64,000 nt of DNA from an uncultured Verrucomicrobia subdivision 3 bacterium (GTDB lineage: Bacteria > Verrucomicrobiota > Verrucomicrobiia > Limisphaerales > UBA11358): contig CAITTG010000092.1 in NCBI GenBank assembly GCA_903895255.1, positions 1 through 64,000 of the forward strand, in the 5' to 3' direction. The notes under the pieces are model-generated. The model was not told the DNA's origin. It saw nothing but the letters and a program-made list of their open reading frames with translations, and searched no databases. Within the stretch, counting starts at the first letter, position 1. Every line of letters starts with the position of its first letter. Below, one piece after another: positions 54,891-63,854 of the stretch. The position numbers and the translations under genes are program-made.

Positions 54891-57800
54891 TCAGGGCACC
54901 CGCAGAAGGTAATACTGCTGCGGCACACTGGAACCCACTGCACCGCTGACGGTGTAATGGAAGTTGCCGGCACCATCAAAGATGCCATTGGTGGCGGAAA
55001 TCCAGTTCACCAGGGGCAGCGCCAGATTGGTGGTGGTCAAGACCGTCACCGAGCCGCCCGGAGTGCCATTGGAAGCGTTGAGGACGAGGTTGGTGCCGGA
55101 AATTTGGGGGCTGCCCAGCGTGGGCGGGGTAGACGTCGTACCGGTGACGATCAGCGCGAGGGCGGAAATGCCCGGGTCGTTGGTAAGCACGCCGCTCACC
55201 CCCGCAGGCAGGGTGAGGGCAAAGCCGGGACCGCTGTTGGTGACGATTGAGCTGTACTGGAGGAGCGGATACTCCTGCGCGGCCACAAGATGCGCCGCGT
55301 CGGCAATGATCACATTGCAGGCACCCGCGAGCGTGACGACCCCCGAGGCGTTTACCACCGGCACTCCGGGACTGGACAAGTTGGTGAAGACCAGCGTGGT
55401 GGGTCCGCTGGAACTGCCCAGATTCAGGCTGTTGATTTGCGCGGTCAGGCCGGACCGGTTGATCACCCCCAAAGTCGTGCCATCATTGACCAGGAAACTT
55501 TCGCCAGGGGAGTCAAAGGCGGTGGTGATATATAGAGTGCCATTGCTCACCGTGGTGCCGGCGCCGAAATAGGTGTTGGTCCCCGTCAAGGCGAGGGTTC
55601 CGGAACCCATTTTGATGAGGGAGCCTGAACCACCCGGGGCATTTGTGATGCCGAAGGCGATCGCGGTGCTGAAGCCTTCGGTGTCAATCACCCCGCCGCC
55701 GTTGCCCAACTGGACCCGCCCGCTGTAGTCACCAGCAACCAGCTGGGGGATATTGGTGGCGAGCACGACAGTGCCGCCGCCGGCAAGGGTGATAATTCCC
55801 AACCCCGTCGCCGTGGTCGAGTTGCTGTTGAAGTAGAAGGGCTGGCCGGTGATGAAGGCACCGCCGACGGTGGCGGCGTTGCCGATGTTCAGGCTGGTGG
55901 CGGCGGAGGTGCCGGGCAGCTCGGTCAACAGCACCCCATTGGTGCCGGTGTAGACCAGGGTGCCGCCGTTATTCACGCTCAAGGCCGCGGCGTAGCCACC
56001 AAAGGGTTGCAGATCAATCGTGCCGGACTGGGTCCAGATGGCGTCACTGCCGATGACCACGGAAGAATTGCGCCCGGCAAAAAGCGTGCCATTGTTGGTG
56101 ACGATGGCGGGCACGCCATCGGCCCCGGAGGCAATCAATTGCTCGTAGCCGGTCCCGTTCACGTTGCCCAACCCGGGAATATATCCCGCCTGGACCCAAT
56201 TGACCGCCGGCACATAAACCAGGGTCGGGAGCGTCTGGCTGGCATCACCGACAGCCAGGGTGCAGTTATTGTAATTATCCGCGCCCACTGAGAGACCGCC
56301 AGTGGCGGACGATTGATCGTTGTAAAGTGTGAGCGTGCCCGCTTCCACCAAGGTGCCGCCCGTGTAGGAATTCGTTCCCGTCAGATAGAGATGGGCACCG
56401 CCCGCCTTGCTCAAGGTCCAGGAGCCATTGGTTTGGCCGATATTGCCGCTAATGATGCTGGAACCGGAGTTGCCCCCGATGAGGCCGGCAAAGGCGGCGG
56501 TGTTGTTGCCTGCCAGTGTGACCGGTCCAGACCAGGTGGCAGACGCATCCAGGCGCAACTGGCCCAGCAATTCTCCCGTGACGCCGCCATACAGGGTCAC
56601 GGCGGCGGGTTGGTCCACCCCCGTGACATAAACTGTGGCATTAGTCAGCACATTGACCACGGCTCCCGCGCCCAGGAGGCCATTCATCTGCAACTTGCCC
56701 GCGCCCGGCGCGGCATTAATGCCGACATTCAAGGTGCCGTTGAAACCCGAGTTGTTACCATTGAGAAAATTGGCGGCCGTGCCGGTGCCCAGGGTAAAAT
56801 TCACAATCCCCGTGCCGCTCAAGCTGGCGTCCAGCCCAGGGTAATCACCGGCGCCGGCGGTCAAATTCAGCGTCCCATTGACCGTGGTATTACCGGAGGT
56901 GTCGAGGGAAGCGGACGTGGTGACATTCACCGTGCCGGCATTGATAATGGTGCCCCCGGAATAACTATTTTCCCCGGAGAGCGTCAGCGTGCCGGCCCCG
57001 GTTTTCGTGAGGCTGAAGGCTTGTCCGGCATCACTGATGACGCCGCCCACGGTGAGGGTATTGGCGGACACGGTGACCTGGCGGTTCGCGGCCAGAGTGA
57101 CCGCGCCCGATCCCAAATTCAAACTATGGAGACTGCCGGCATAGGTAAAATCGGCGTTCCACGTTTCGCGAATGACCGGCTTCAAGACCACATCGGCCCC
57201 GCCGGTGTTATCGATCACGGCTGGACCGGCAATAACGAGAGGACCGGTGCCAATGGCCGAGTTGGCGGCGCTGGAACCACCGTTGTTCAGATTGAGTTGA
57301 CCGGAGGAAAGGGTGGTGCCGCCGCTGTAGGTATTGGTGGTCGCCAGGGTCAGGGTGCCCGCACCAGTTTTGATCAACGGCGTGCTGCCGGTGATGGCAC
57401 CGTTGCCGGTGATGGTGTAACTGGCCGAGGGATTGTTGACCGCCACATTTACCGGCACCACGCTGACATTCAACGTGACCGTGCCGCCACTGCCAAGCGT
57501 ATTGTCGAAGACCACCGAATCGCCGACGATTCCCTGCTGATAGTAAGTGCTGGCGCCAGTGTTATCCTTCCAGATCAGGTTGGCACTATCATTGAGGTCC
57601 CAAGTGCCATTGCCGCCAGTCCAACTGGCGGGTTCGGTGGAGCCGGTGACTTGTAAATAAAGAGTGCTGCCCTGGATGACGAGATGGCCGGCCACGCGGG
57701 AGGGCAGAACAAGCGTGATTCCGGCCAAACTCGGCGCGGAGCCGGAACCCCAGGTTAAGAGCGGGTAGCCGTTCCCCGTGGTCGCCGGCAGGCTGGCCGC

Positions 57801-59708
57801 CACCACGGACACGCTGACCGAGGTCAGGAAATTGACACTGCCACTGACATTTAAAGGCGCGTTGAGGAGGCTGGGGGTCACACCCGAGGCGAAACTGAAC
57901 TGCAAACCGGAGCTAACACCACCATTATTGATGGTAAGGGAGGGACAAGACCATTGAGCATCACCGCCAGTGTAAAGCACCCCAAGGTTGGCACTGTTAC
58001 CTGGCAAGGCCGCCACAGTCACGGCACTGTTCAGCAAACCGCCGCCAACCACGCCCTGCAATTGACCGGCATTAATCGTCGTCGGGCCGCTGAAGGATTC
58101 GTTGGCGGAAAGCGTCAAGGTGCCCGTGCCGATTTTAACCAGGGAACCACCCGCGCCGGCATCCGTCAAAGTTCCCGCGTAGGCGGTGCTGGCGTTATTG
58201 GTTCCCACGATGAGCGTAATCGCACTGTTCGCGGTATTTTGCAGGTTTAGATCATAACCAACACCATTGGTCACCGCAGCCAGGCCGCCCAGCCAAAAAG
58301 CCGTTCCCCCGGCGACACTATCAAAGGTCAACGCGCCGCCATTCATGATTACGGTGCTGTCCTGCACCGCATTGGTGCTGGCCAGATCCAAGGTGCCGCC
58401 GGTAACGGTGGTGTTACCGATATAGGTATTAGCCCCGGCAAGATCCTCCGCGCCCGTGCCCCGGATGACCAGGGAACCAGGACCACTAAGCACACCAGAA
58501 TATTCGCTGGTAGTGGCCGTTAGCAAGGTCAGAGCCACCGGAGCGGGCGTGGCCGCATTGTTCTGGAGGGCAAGATCAAAACCGGGACCGCTCGCGCTGG
58601 CGGCCAGGCCAGCCGCGGTAAACGCATTGGCTGCCACGGCGCTGTCAAAGACCACAGCACCGCCATTCAAGTTTAACACACTGTTTTGGATGGCGAGAGA
58701 ATTTGCCAGATCCAGTGTGCCGGCGTTCACGGTGGCACCACCATTGAAAGTGCCCGCGCCCGCCAGCTTGAGCGTGCCCGCGCCCGCCAGGGCAAGCCCG
58801 CCAGCGCCGGAAACCGCGCCTCCCACGGTGAGCGTGTTCGCATTGACCGTCACTTGCGCGGCCGTGCCGAGCGCCACCGCCGCCGGTCCCAAGTTCAGCG
58901 AACTCGAGCCATTAAAGGTGAAGCTGCCGCCAATGCTGTAACTGCCCGAGCCCAAGGCCAGCGTGAGCGGGGAACCGCTGGTATTGTCCAGAACCCCCCC
59001 ATTGAGCGCAAACAGTTTACCGGCATGCAATCCGTTCAAGGCATTGGCGGAAGCCGCGTTGGAAAAATTGAGGGTGCCGGCCGTTAGCACGTAAGAAGCT
59101 TGATTAGCCGTGCCCGCATTCCAAGCGCTGGTGAAATTCACGGTTCCCCCCGGCATGTTTTCGTTGATGCTGGAAGTGCTGTTGTAACCCACGCTGGAAC
59201 CGAAATTGAGGGTGCCGGCCCCATTGAGGGTAACGGCATCGTTATTAAAATTGAGACCATAGCCGTTGAAAGTAACCGCTTCCGTCAAGGTCGATCCGCC
59301 CGCCACCGTCCAAGTCACGGAAGCGTAATTAATATAAGCGTTGGCAGTGCCAGTCAGTGTGATATTGGCGTTGGTGCTGTTCACCACTAATCCCAGCCAG
59401 GCCGGGCCGGTCATGTTGATGGAGAACGTGCTGCCGTTAAAATCCGAGGGGGAATAACCAAATGTCAATTGCCCGCCCGTGGCAAGAGTGCCGGGGGCGG
59501 TAACGCCCGTCGTATCCTTGCTCCAGAAGGTCCCATTCTCATTGTAAGCTCCTGAAGGCGCGCCAAAACCGGCGGTGGTGCCGTTCACATCAAGGTAATA
59601 AGCGGTGCCATTGGCACGCACACCAGACGGCAGCAGCAGGGCCGCCGCCAGCAAAGCACCCGAAAGACCGAGCCTGGATGAACCGGAGATGGATGAGGGT
59701 TTTTTCAT
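54891..59708 (-). CDS. Autotransporter-associated beta-strand repeat protein, 1605 aa
   Basis: Large secreted protein with signal peptide 1-32 (ending GVRA). Mostly predicted beta-helix, with about seven autotransporter-associated strand repeats (e.g. GTLTLSGENSYSGGTIINAGT, GAHLYLTGTNSYTGGTLVEAGT as pattern examples). The N-terminus differs from the 1651-residue protein. The last 70 residues (VTVLTTTNLALPLVNW ... QQYYLLRVP) are the recurring C-terminal module. No translocating barrel. It is divergent from the histidine kinase gene, sharing a 198-base control region. Confidence 0.85.
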   Translation of the reverse strand: MKKPSSISGSSRLGLSGALLAAALLLPSGVRANGTAYYLDVNGTTAGFGAPSGAYNENGTFWSKDTTGVTAPGTLATGGQLTFGYSPSDFNGSTFSINMTGPAWLGLVVNSTNANITLTGTANAYINYASVTWTVAGGSTLTEAVTFNGYGLNFNNDAVTLNGAGTLNFGSSVGYNSTSSINENMPGGTVNFTSAWNAGTANQASYVLTAGTLNFSNAASANALNGLHAGKLFALNGGVLDNTSGSPLTLALGSGSYSIGGSFTFNGSSSLNLGPAAVALGTAAQVTVNANTLTVGGAVSGAGGLALAGAGTLKLAGAGTFNGGATVNAGTLDLANSLAIQNSVLNLNGGAVVFDSAVAANAFTAAGLAASASGPGFDLALQNNAATPAPVALTLLTATTSEYSGVLSGPGSLVIRGTGAEDLAGANTYIGNTTVTGGTLDLASTNAVQDSTVIMNGGALTFDSVAGGTAFWLGGLAAVTNGVGYDLNLQNTANSAITLIVGTNNASTAYAGTLTDAGAGGSLVKIGTGTLTLSANESFSGPTTINAGQLQGVVGGGLLNSAVTVAALPGNSANLGVLYTGGDAQWSCPSLTINNGGVSSGLQFSFASGVTPSLLNAPLNVSGSVNFLTSVSVSVVAASLPATTGNGYPLLTWGSGSAPSLAGITLVLPSRVAGHLVIQGSTLYLQVTGSTEPASWTGGNGTWDLNDSANLIWKDNTGASTYYQQGIVGDSVVFDNTLGSGGTVTLNVSVVPVNVAVNNPSASYTITGNGAITGSTPLIKTGAGTLTLATTNTYSGGTTLSSGQLNLNNGGSSAANSAIGTGPLVIAGPAVIDNTGGADVVLKPVIRETWNADFTYAGSLHSLNLGSGAVTLAANRQVTVSANTLTVGGVISDAGQAFSLTKTGAGTLTLSGENSYSGGTIINAGTVNVTTSASLDTSGNTTVNGTLNLTAGAGDYPGLDASLSGTGIVNFTLGTGTAANFLNGNNSGFNGTLNVGINAAPGAGKLQMNGLLGAGAVVNVLTNATVYVTGVDQPAAVTLYGGVTGELLGQLRLDASATWSGPVTLAGNNTAAFAGLIGGNSGSSIISGNIGQTNGSWTLSKAGGAHLYLTGTNSYTGGTLVEAGTLTLYNDQSSATGGLSVGADNYNNCTLAVGDASQTLPTLVYVPAVNWVQAGYIPGLGNVNGTGYEQLIASGADGVPAIVTNNGTLFAGRNSSVVIGSDAIWTQSGTIDLQPFGGYAAALSVNNGGTLVYTGTNGVLLTELPGTSAATSLNIGNAATVGGAFITGQPFYFNSNSTTATGLGIITLAGGGTVVLATNIPQLVAGDYSGRVQLGNGGGVIDTEGFSTAIAFGITNAPGGSGSLIKMGSGTLALTGTNTYFGAGTTVSNGTLYITTAFDSPGESFLVNDGTTLGVINRSGLTAQINSLNLGSSSGPTTLVFTNLSSPGVPVVNASGVVTLAGACNVIIADAAHLVAAQEYPLLQYSSIVTNSGPGFALTLPAGVSGVLTNDPGISALALIVTGTTSTPPTLGSPQISGTNLVLNASNGTPGGSVTVLTTTNLALPLVNWISATNGIFDGAGNFHYTVSGAVGSSVPQQYYLLRVP

Positions 59709-59776
59709 GTGGTTGTAGCTTTGACGAGTTTTTATTAATGATAATGATGACTTCGCCTAAACACTATGGTGGCAGG

Positions 59777-59794
59777 GGTCATTTAAACATGACC
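59777..59794. promoter_or_regulatory. Dyad operator candidate in divergent control region
   Basis: GGTCAT-TTAAAC-ATGACC is a perfect 6-bp inverted repeat with a 6-base spacer. It lies between the beta-strand-repeat gene start (59708) and the kinase gene start (59907), where a dimeric regulator would be expected to bind. The regulator encoded at 63050-63772 is the obvious candidate. Confidence 0.45.
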
Positions 59795-59814
59795 ATAACA
59801 CATTCGACCGGGCC

Positions 59815-59838
59815 GTCAGTCGCACGTTTGGGGGGGGG
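59815..59838 (-). promoter_or_regulatory. Shared C-tract/AAACRTGCGA element, copy 2
   Basis: Towards the 59708 gene it reads a run of nine C, then AAACGTGCGACTGAC, 107 bases before the start codon. Copies 1 and 2 share the extension CTGACGG beyond the core. It also lies 70-90 bases upstream of the kinase gene in the opposite sense. Confidence 0.55.
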
Positions 59839-59906
59839 CTTTCAAACTGCCGGGTAGCAATTATCTGAACTTGTATGTCGGCCACGTTGGCTTTAACAAT
59901 GGCGGC

Positions 59907-62900
59907 ATGACAAACCGGCTGAACTCGCGCTTAGGGCGGTTTTGCCGTGCCCTGCGCATGGGGACGGTCCTCAGCCTGGCAGTCCTTATTGCCAGTTCCG
60001 CCCCGGCGCAAAGCCCGGCCGGCCGGGATTATCTGGTCCACAGTTGGGATTTGGATGAAGGCCTGCCCAGCACCTGTGTTAATGCGGTGGTCCGCACCCC
60101 CGATGGTTATGTCTGGCTGGGCACCCGTCACGGGTTGGCGCGGTTCGACGGCCTGCACTTTACCATCTTCAACGTGGCCAACCAGCCCGCGTTGCGGGAC
60201 AACCGGATCAGCTGCCTGGCCACCAACGCGCAAGGAACGCTGTGGATCGGGACGGATATCGGCACCCTGACCAAGTATGCCGACGGGGTTTTCACCGCGG
60301 TCGACACCGTCCAGATGACGCACGGCGCGCGCATTTCCGCCATTGTACCCGGGAAGGACGGCACTTTGTGGCTGGGCACTTACGGCGCGGGCATAATCCA
60401 GCTAAACCCCGGACGAGCGGACACCCTGGTCACCAATTTGCTGGCGGCGGGCAGCATTTGGCAACTGCTGGCGGACCCCAAGGGCGGGGTTTGGTATGTG
60501 GCGGACCCCGGGGTGCTGGGACGGATGGGCGAGGGACCAAGTCTGGCCCCCGGGGCGGCCATGGCACGGCTGCCTGCCATCCATGCCATCAATCTTGCCC
60601 GCGACGGCGGCTTGTGGCTGGCAACCCAGAAAAATTTGAATGCGGGCACCCGGATTTTCAAATGGCTGGACGGGCAGGTTACCGAGCCGACGGCCGCCTA
60701 TCCCTGGCCGCAAAACTCCTGGCGGTCACGTCCAGGCGCGCTGCTGGAAGATCAGGCCGGCACCCTCTGGTGCGGGACGCTGGGGGCGGGGGTTTATTTT
60801 CAGCCGGCTGGGGGAACCTGGCAGAAACTGGCCGCGGACCTGGCGTTTTCCCAGGCGGAAACCTTGTGCTTGATGGAAGATGAGGCGGCTTCGATCTGGA
60901 TTGGCACGCGGACTTCGGGTTTACACCAGTCGGTGTTGCAGCCTTTGCGGGCGCTGATGCTGCCGGCCGCCAACTCCCAAAATGTCATCCTGACCGTCTG
61001 CGTGCGGCACGATGGCACCATTTGGGCGGGCACGGACGGGGACGGGGTGTTTCGCTGGCAGGAGGCATCGACCAACCGGTTTGGGACGCGGCAGGGGCTG
61101 GGCGGCTTGCAGGTCAACTCCCTGCTGGAAGATTCCCGGGGAAGCTTTTGGGCGGCGACCAGCGGCGGATTGTTTGAATATGAAAGCGGCGAGTTCACCC
61201 TGGCAAAGGAGGCGGCCACCCTCGGTCAGGTCAATGCCCTGTATGAAAGTCCCCGGGGGAATTTATGGGTTGGTTCGGCGGCCGGACTGGTTTGCCTGAA
61301 TGCCCCTGGCCTGGTGCGTTATACCCGTGACAGCGGGCTGCCCAACGGAACGATTCAGGATATCCGGGAGACGGCCGATGGACGGCTTTGGGTGGCGGTG
61401 CAAGGCCAGGGGGTTTACCGGCAGCAGGACGGTCATTTTGCGCACTGGCTGCCCCAACAGGGGTCGCTGGACGACCGGCTGCGCTGGGGCAAGGGAGGCA
61501 ATGTGCGCAGCCTGGCGCCGGATGCGGATGGTTCCATTTGGATTGCCACCCATGGCGATGGTTTGTTCCTCCTCACGGGCGAGGCGATCCGCAACTGGAC
61601 TTGGGAAAATGATGGTTTGCCGAGCAACCACCAATTTGCCTTGCTGGCCGATGGGGCGGGCAACCTGTGGTTTAACTGTGAAAATGGGATTGTGGGCTAT
61701 GCGCGCCAAGCGCTGCTGGCGTACCAAACCGGCCAGTCCCCGCCGGTGCCGTGGCGCCTCACCGCCGCCGATGGGCTGCCCAACAAAGTCTGCTCCGGCG
61801 GCAGCGCGCCGACCGCCGTCCGGTCCGCCGACGGCCGCCTGTGGTTCCCCGATGGCCCGGCGCTGGCGGTGTTTGATCCCGCCGCGGTGCCCCGGCGCAA
61901 CATGCACACCTGGCCGCCGATCATCGAGGAGGTGCGGGTGGATGGCCAGGCGGAGTCCGTGCCGGGGAACCGGCGGTTGCGCGTCCTGTCCGGGGTGCGG
62001 AGCCTGGAGATTTTTTTCACCTCACCCAATATTCTCGCCCCCACCCAGCTCCATTTTCGTTACCAGATGAGCGGCTTGGACAAGGGCTGGATTGACGCCG
62101 GGGCAAGGCGTTCGGCGCAGTACAGCGGGCTGCCGCCGGGGGATTATACCTTTCGCGTGATGGTGGCGGACGACCACCGGGTGTGGAATATCCGGGATGC
62201 GCAACTGCCGCTGACGGTGGTGCCGCATTTTTGGGAGACCACCTGGTTCCAACTCGGGGTGAGTTTGGGCTTGCTGGGCAGCGTCGGCCTGGCCGTCCGG
62301 CAGGTGGAGCGCAACCGGAGCCGGCGCAAATTGGTGGCGCTGGAACGCGAACGCGCCTTGGAACGGGAACGCTCCCGCATCGCCCGCGACATTCACGATG
62401 ATCTGGGGGCCAGCCTCACGGAAGTGGCGTTGCTGGGGGAAATGGCCGGGGATAATTCCGGCAGTCCGGAGGAGCTGCGCGAACAAACCCGGAAGATCTC
62501 CACCGCCGCCCGCGAGATGTCCCAGTCCCTGGAGGCCATTGTTTGGGCGGTGCGGCCGGAAAACGATTCCCTGCAAAGCCTGGTGGAATACATGAGCCGG
62601 CGCACCGACGAGTTGTTCGAAAAAATGCCCCGCCAGTACCAGTTCACGGTCCCCTCCGAACTGCCGGCCTGTTCCATTCATGCGGAGGTGCGCCACAATG
62701 TGTTTCTGGCGTACAAGGAGGCGCTGACCAATTCCTTGAAGCATGCCCGGGCCTCGCTGGTGCGGATCGAGCTGGCGTGCGATGCCGCCGACTGCCGGAT
62801 TATGATTTTTGACAACGGAGCGGGTTTTGCCCCCAATGCCATCCGGCCCGGGGCCACTGGATTGAACAACATGCGGCAGCGGATGGCGGAAATTGGCGGT

Positions 62901-62969
62901 CATTTTGAGCTGGTCTCCGAACCCGGCCACGGCACCACCATCCGGCTGCAGTTTTCCCTGCCCCGTTAG
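59907..62969 (+). CDS. Periplasmic-propeller sensor histidine kinase
   Basis: 1020 residues from ATG 59907 (TTG 59871 is an upstream alternative). Signal peptide about 1-35 (ending SAPAQ). Residues 40-660 are repeats of the two-component regulator propeller (Reg_prop) type: D/N-GxxWxGT, e.g. PDGYVWLGTRHGLARFDG and GRLWVAVQGQGVYR. Then a Y_Y_Y domain (about 690-770), one TM helix (about 777-800), HisKA_3 with His830 in RIARDIHDDLGASL, and a HATPase_c domain (EALTNSLKHA, FDNGAGF, GHGTT). Such kinases sense carbohydrates outside the cytoplasm. The partner regulator gene follows after 80 bases. Confidence 0.92.
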   Translation: MTNRLNSRLGRFCRALRMGTVLSLAVLIASSAPAQSPAGRDYLVHSWDLDEGLPSTCVNAVVRTPDGYVWLGTRHGLARFDGLHFTIFNVANQPALRDNRISCLATNAQGTLWIGTDIGTLTKYADGVFTAVDTVQMTHGARISAIVPGKDGTLWLGTYGAGIIQLNPGRADTLVTNLLAAGSIWQLLADPKGGVWYVADPGVLGRMGEGPSLAPGAAMARLPAIHAINLARDGGLWLATQKNLNAGTRIFKWLDGQVTEPTAAYPWPQNSWRSRPGALLEDQAGTLWCGTLGAGVYFQPAGGTWQKLAADLAFSQAETLCLMEDEAASIWIGTRTSGLHQSVLQPLRALMLPAANSQNVILTVCVRHDGTIWAGTDGDGVFRWQEASTNRFGTRQGLGGLQVNSLLEDSRGSFWAATSGGLFEYESGEFTLAKEAATLGQVNALYESPRGNLWVGSAAGLVCLNAPGLVRYTRDSGLPNGTIQDIRETADGRLWVAVQGQGVYRQQDGHFAHWLPQQGSLDDRLRWGKGGNVRSLAPDADGSIWIATHGDGLFLLTGEAIRNWTWENDGLPSNHQFALLADGAGNLWFNCENGIVGYARQALLAYQTGQSPPVPWRLTAADGLPNKVCSGGSAPTAVRSADGRLWFPDGPALAVFDPAAVPRRNMHTWPPIIEEVRVDGQAESVPGNRRLRVLSGVRSLEIFFTSPNILAPTQLHFRYQMSGLDKGWIDAGARRSAQYSGLPPGDYTFRVMVADDHRVWNIRDAQLPLTVVPHFWETTWFQLGVSLGLLGSVGLAVRQVERNRSRRKLVALERERALERERSRIARDIHDDLGASLTEVALLGEMAGDNSGSPEELREQTRKISTAAREMSQSLEAIVWAVRPENDSLQSLVEYMSRRTDELFEKMPRQYQFTVPSELPACSIHAEVRHNVFLAYKEALTNSLKHARASLVRIELACDAADCRIMIFDNGAGFAPNAIRPGATGLNNMRQRMAEIGGHFELVSEPGHGTTIRLQFSLPR

Positions 62970-62984
62970 CGCCACCATGAAAAT

Positions 62985-63009
62985 CATACCCCCCAAACGT
63001 GCGATTGCC
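62985..63009 (+). promoter_or_regulatory. Shared C6-AAACRTGCGA element, copy 3
   Basis: CATACCCCCCAAACGTGCGA followed by TTGCC, 41 bases before ATG 63050 of the response regulator. Orientation relative to the downstream gene is the same as in copies 1 and 2. It may give the regulator gene its own control separate from the kinase. Confidence 0.55.
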
Positions 63010-63049
63010 AGCCGGGCCCTTTGTCCGGTAAACCTCCCGAGTGTTTGAA

Positions 63050-63772
63050 ATGCCGCCCAAGCCTGCCAGTTCATCAGTGCCCGTGCCGGCCCCGGTCCCG
63101 GCCGCAGTGACCACCAAAGCGGCGACCGCGCGCGTGGTGGTGGTGGAGGATGATGCCAATCTGCGGAAAACCATGATTGCCTTCATCAACCGCTCCCCGG
63201 GCTTTTGCTGTGCCGGAACTTTCGCGGATGGCGAAACGGCCCTGGCGGAAATCCCCCGGCTCAAACCGGATGTGGTTTTGATGGACATCGGCTTGCCCGG
63301 CATGTCCGGCATTGAGTGCGTATCCCGGCTCAAGCCCGGAATGCCCGCCATTCCCATCATTATGCTCACGGTTTATGACGAGGGGGATTACCTGTTTGAT
63401 TCCCTCAAGGCCGGGGCGAGCGGTTACCTGCTAAAACGGTCCATCGGGGACAAGTTGCTGGAAGCCATGCAGGAAGCACGGGCGGGCGGCCTGCCGCTCA
63501 CGCGCCACATGGCGGCCAAGGTGGGCCAGTATTTTCAAAAGTTTGGGCAGTTCCAGAATGAGGTTCACACGCTGACGCCGCGGGAACAGGAGGTCCTGCA
63601 ATTATTGGCCGATGGCTTTCGCTACAAAGAAATCGCCGGCGTGATGGGCATCAGCCTGGACACGGTGCGCGAGCACGCGCGCCGGATTTATACGAAGCTG
63701 CACGTGAGCTCCCGCACGGAAGCGGTGGTGAAATACCTGGGTGGTTCCGCCAAAACGCCCGCCAAAGGCTGA
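63050..63772 (+). CDS. NarL/LuxR-type response regulator
   Basis: 240 residues from ATG 63050 (GTG 63041 is possible). After a Pro/Ala-rich N-terminal stretch (1-25), the receiver domain starts VVVVEDD; the phospho-acceptor is Asp79 in DVVLMDIGLPG, with the conserved Thr (MLTVYDE) and Lys (LLKRS). The C-terminal LuxR-type helix-turn-helix (about 175-235) reads LTPREQEVLQLLADGFRYKEIA ... DTVREHARRIYTKL. It pairs with the HisKA_3 kinase upstream. Likely targets are the nearby surface-protein and glycan genes. Confidence 0.93.
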   Translation: MPPKPASSSVPVPAPVPAAVTTKAATARVVVVEDDANLRKTMIAFINRSPGFCCAGTFADGETALAEIPRLKPDVVLMDIGLPGMSGIECVSRLKPGMPAIPIIMLTVYDEGDYLFDSLKAGASGYLLKRSIGDKLLEAMQEARAGGLPLTRHMAAKVGQYFQKFGQFQNEVHTLTPREQEVLQLLADGFRYKEIAGVMGISLDTVREHARRIYTKLHVSSRTEAVVKYLGGSAKTPAKG

Positions 63773-63779
63773 AGGCCTC

Positions 63780-63804
63780 CCGCCGCCCTGCCGGCTCGCG
63801 GCGG
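63780..63804. terminator. Hairpin between convergent genes
   Basis: CCGCCGC (63780-63786) pairs with GCGGCGG (63798-63804) around an 11-base loop, just after the response regulator stop. There is no T run, so if it acts as a terminator it is a weak one. Confidence 0.3.
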
Positions 63805-63816
63805 TCATCAGACCCA

Positions 63817-63854
63817 CGCTTCGCGGCACCACATCATTTTTGTCAATGCTCTAA
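63817..63854. repeat. Dispersed 38-bp direct repeat, copy 2
   Basis: 34 of 38 bases match 17-54, same orientation and no gaps. It covers the last three codons and the stop of the partial gene on the minus strand, so the repeat may have supplied that gene's end. Confidence 0.6.

Noticed and set aside
48612..59708. Classical type V autotransporters
   Set aside because: Both proteins have the passenger-type strand repeats but no C-terminal outer-membrane barrel; they end in a small module instead.
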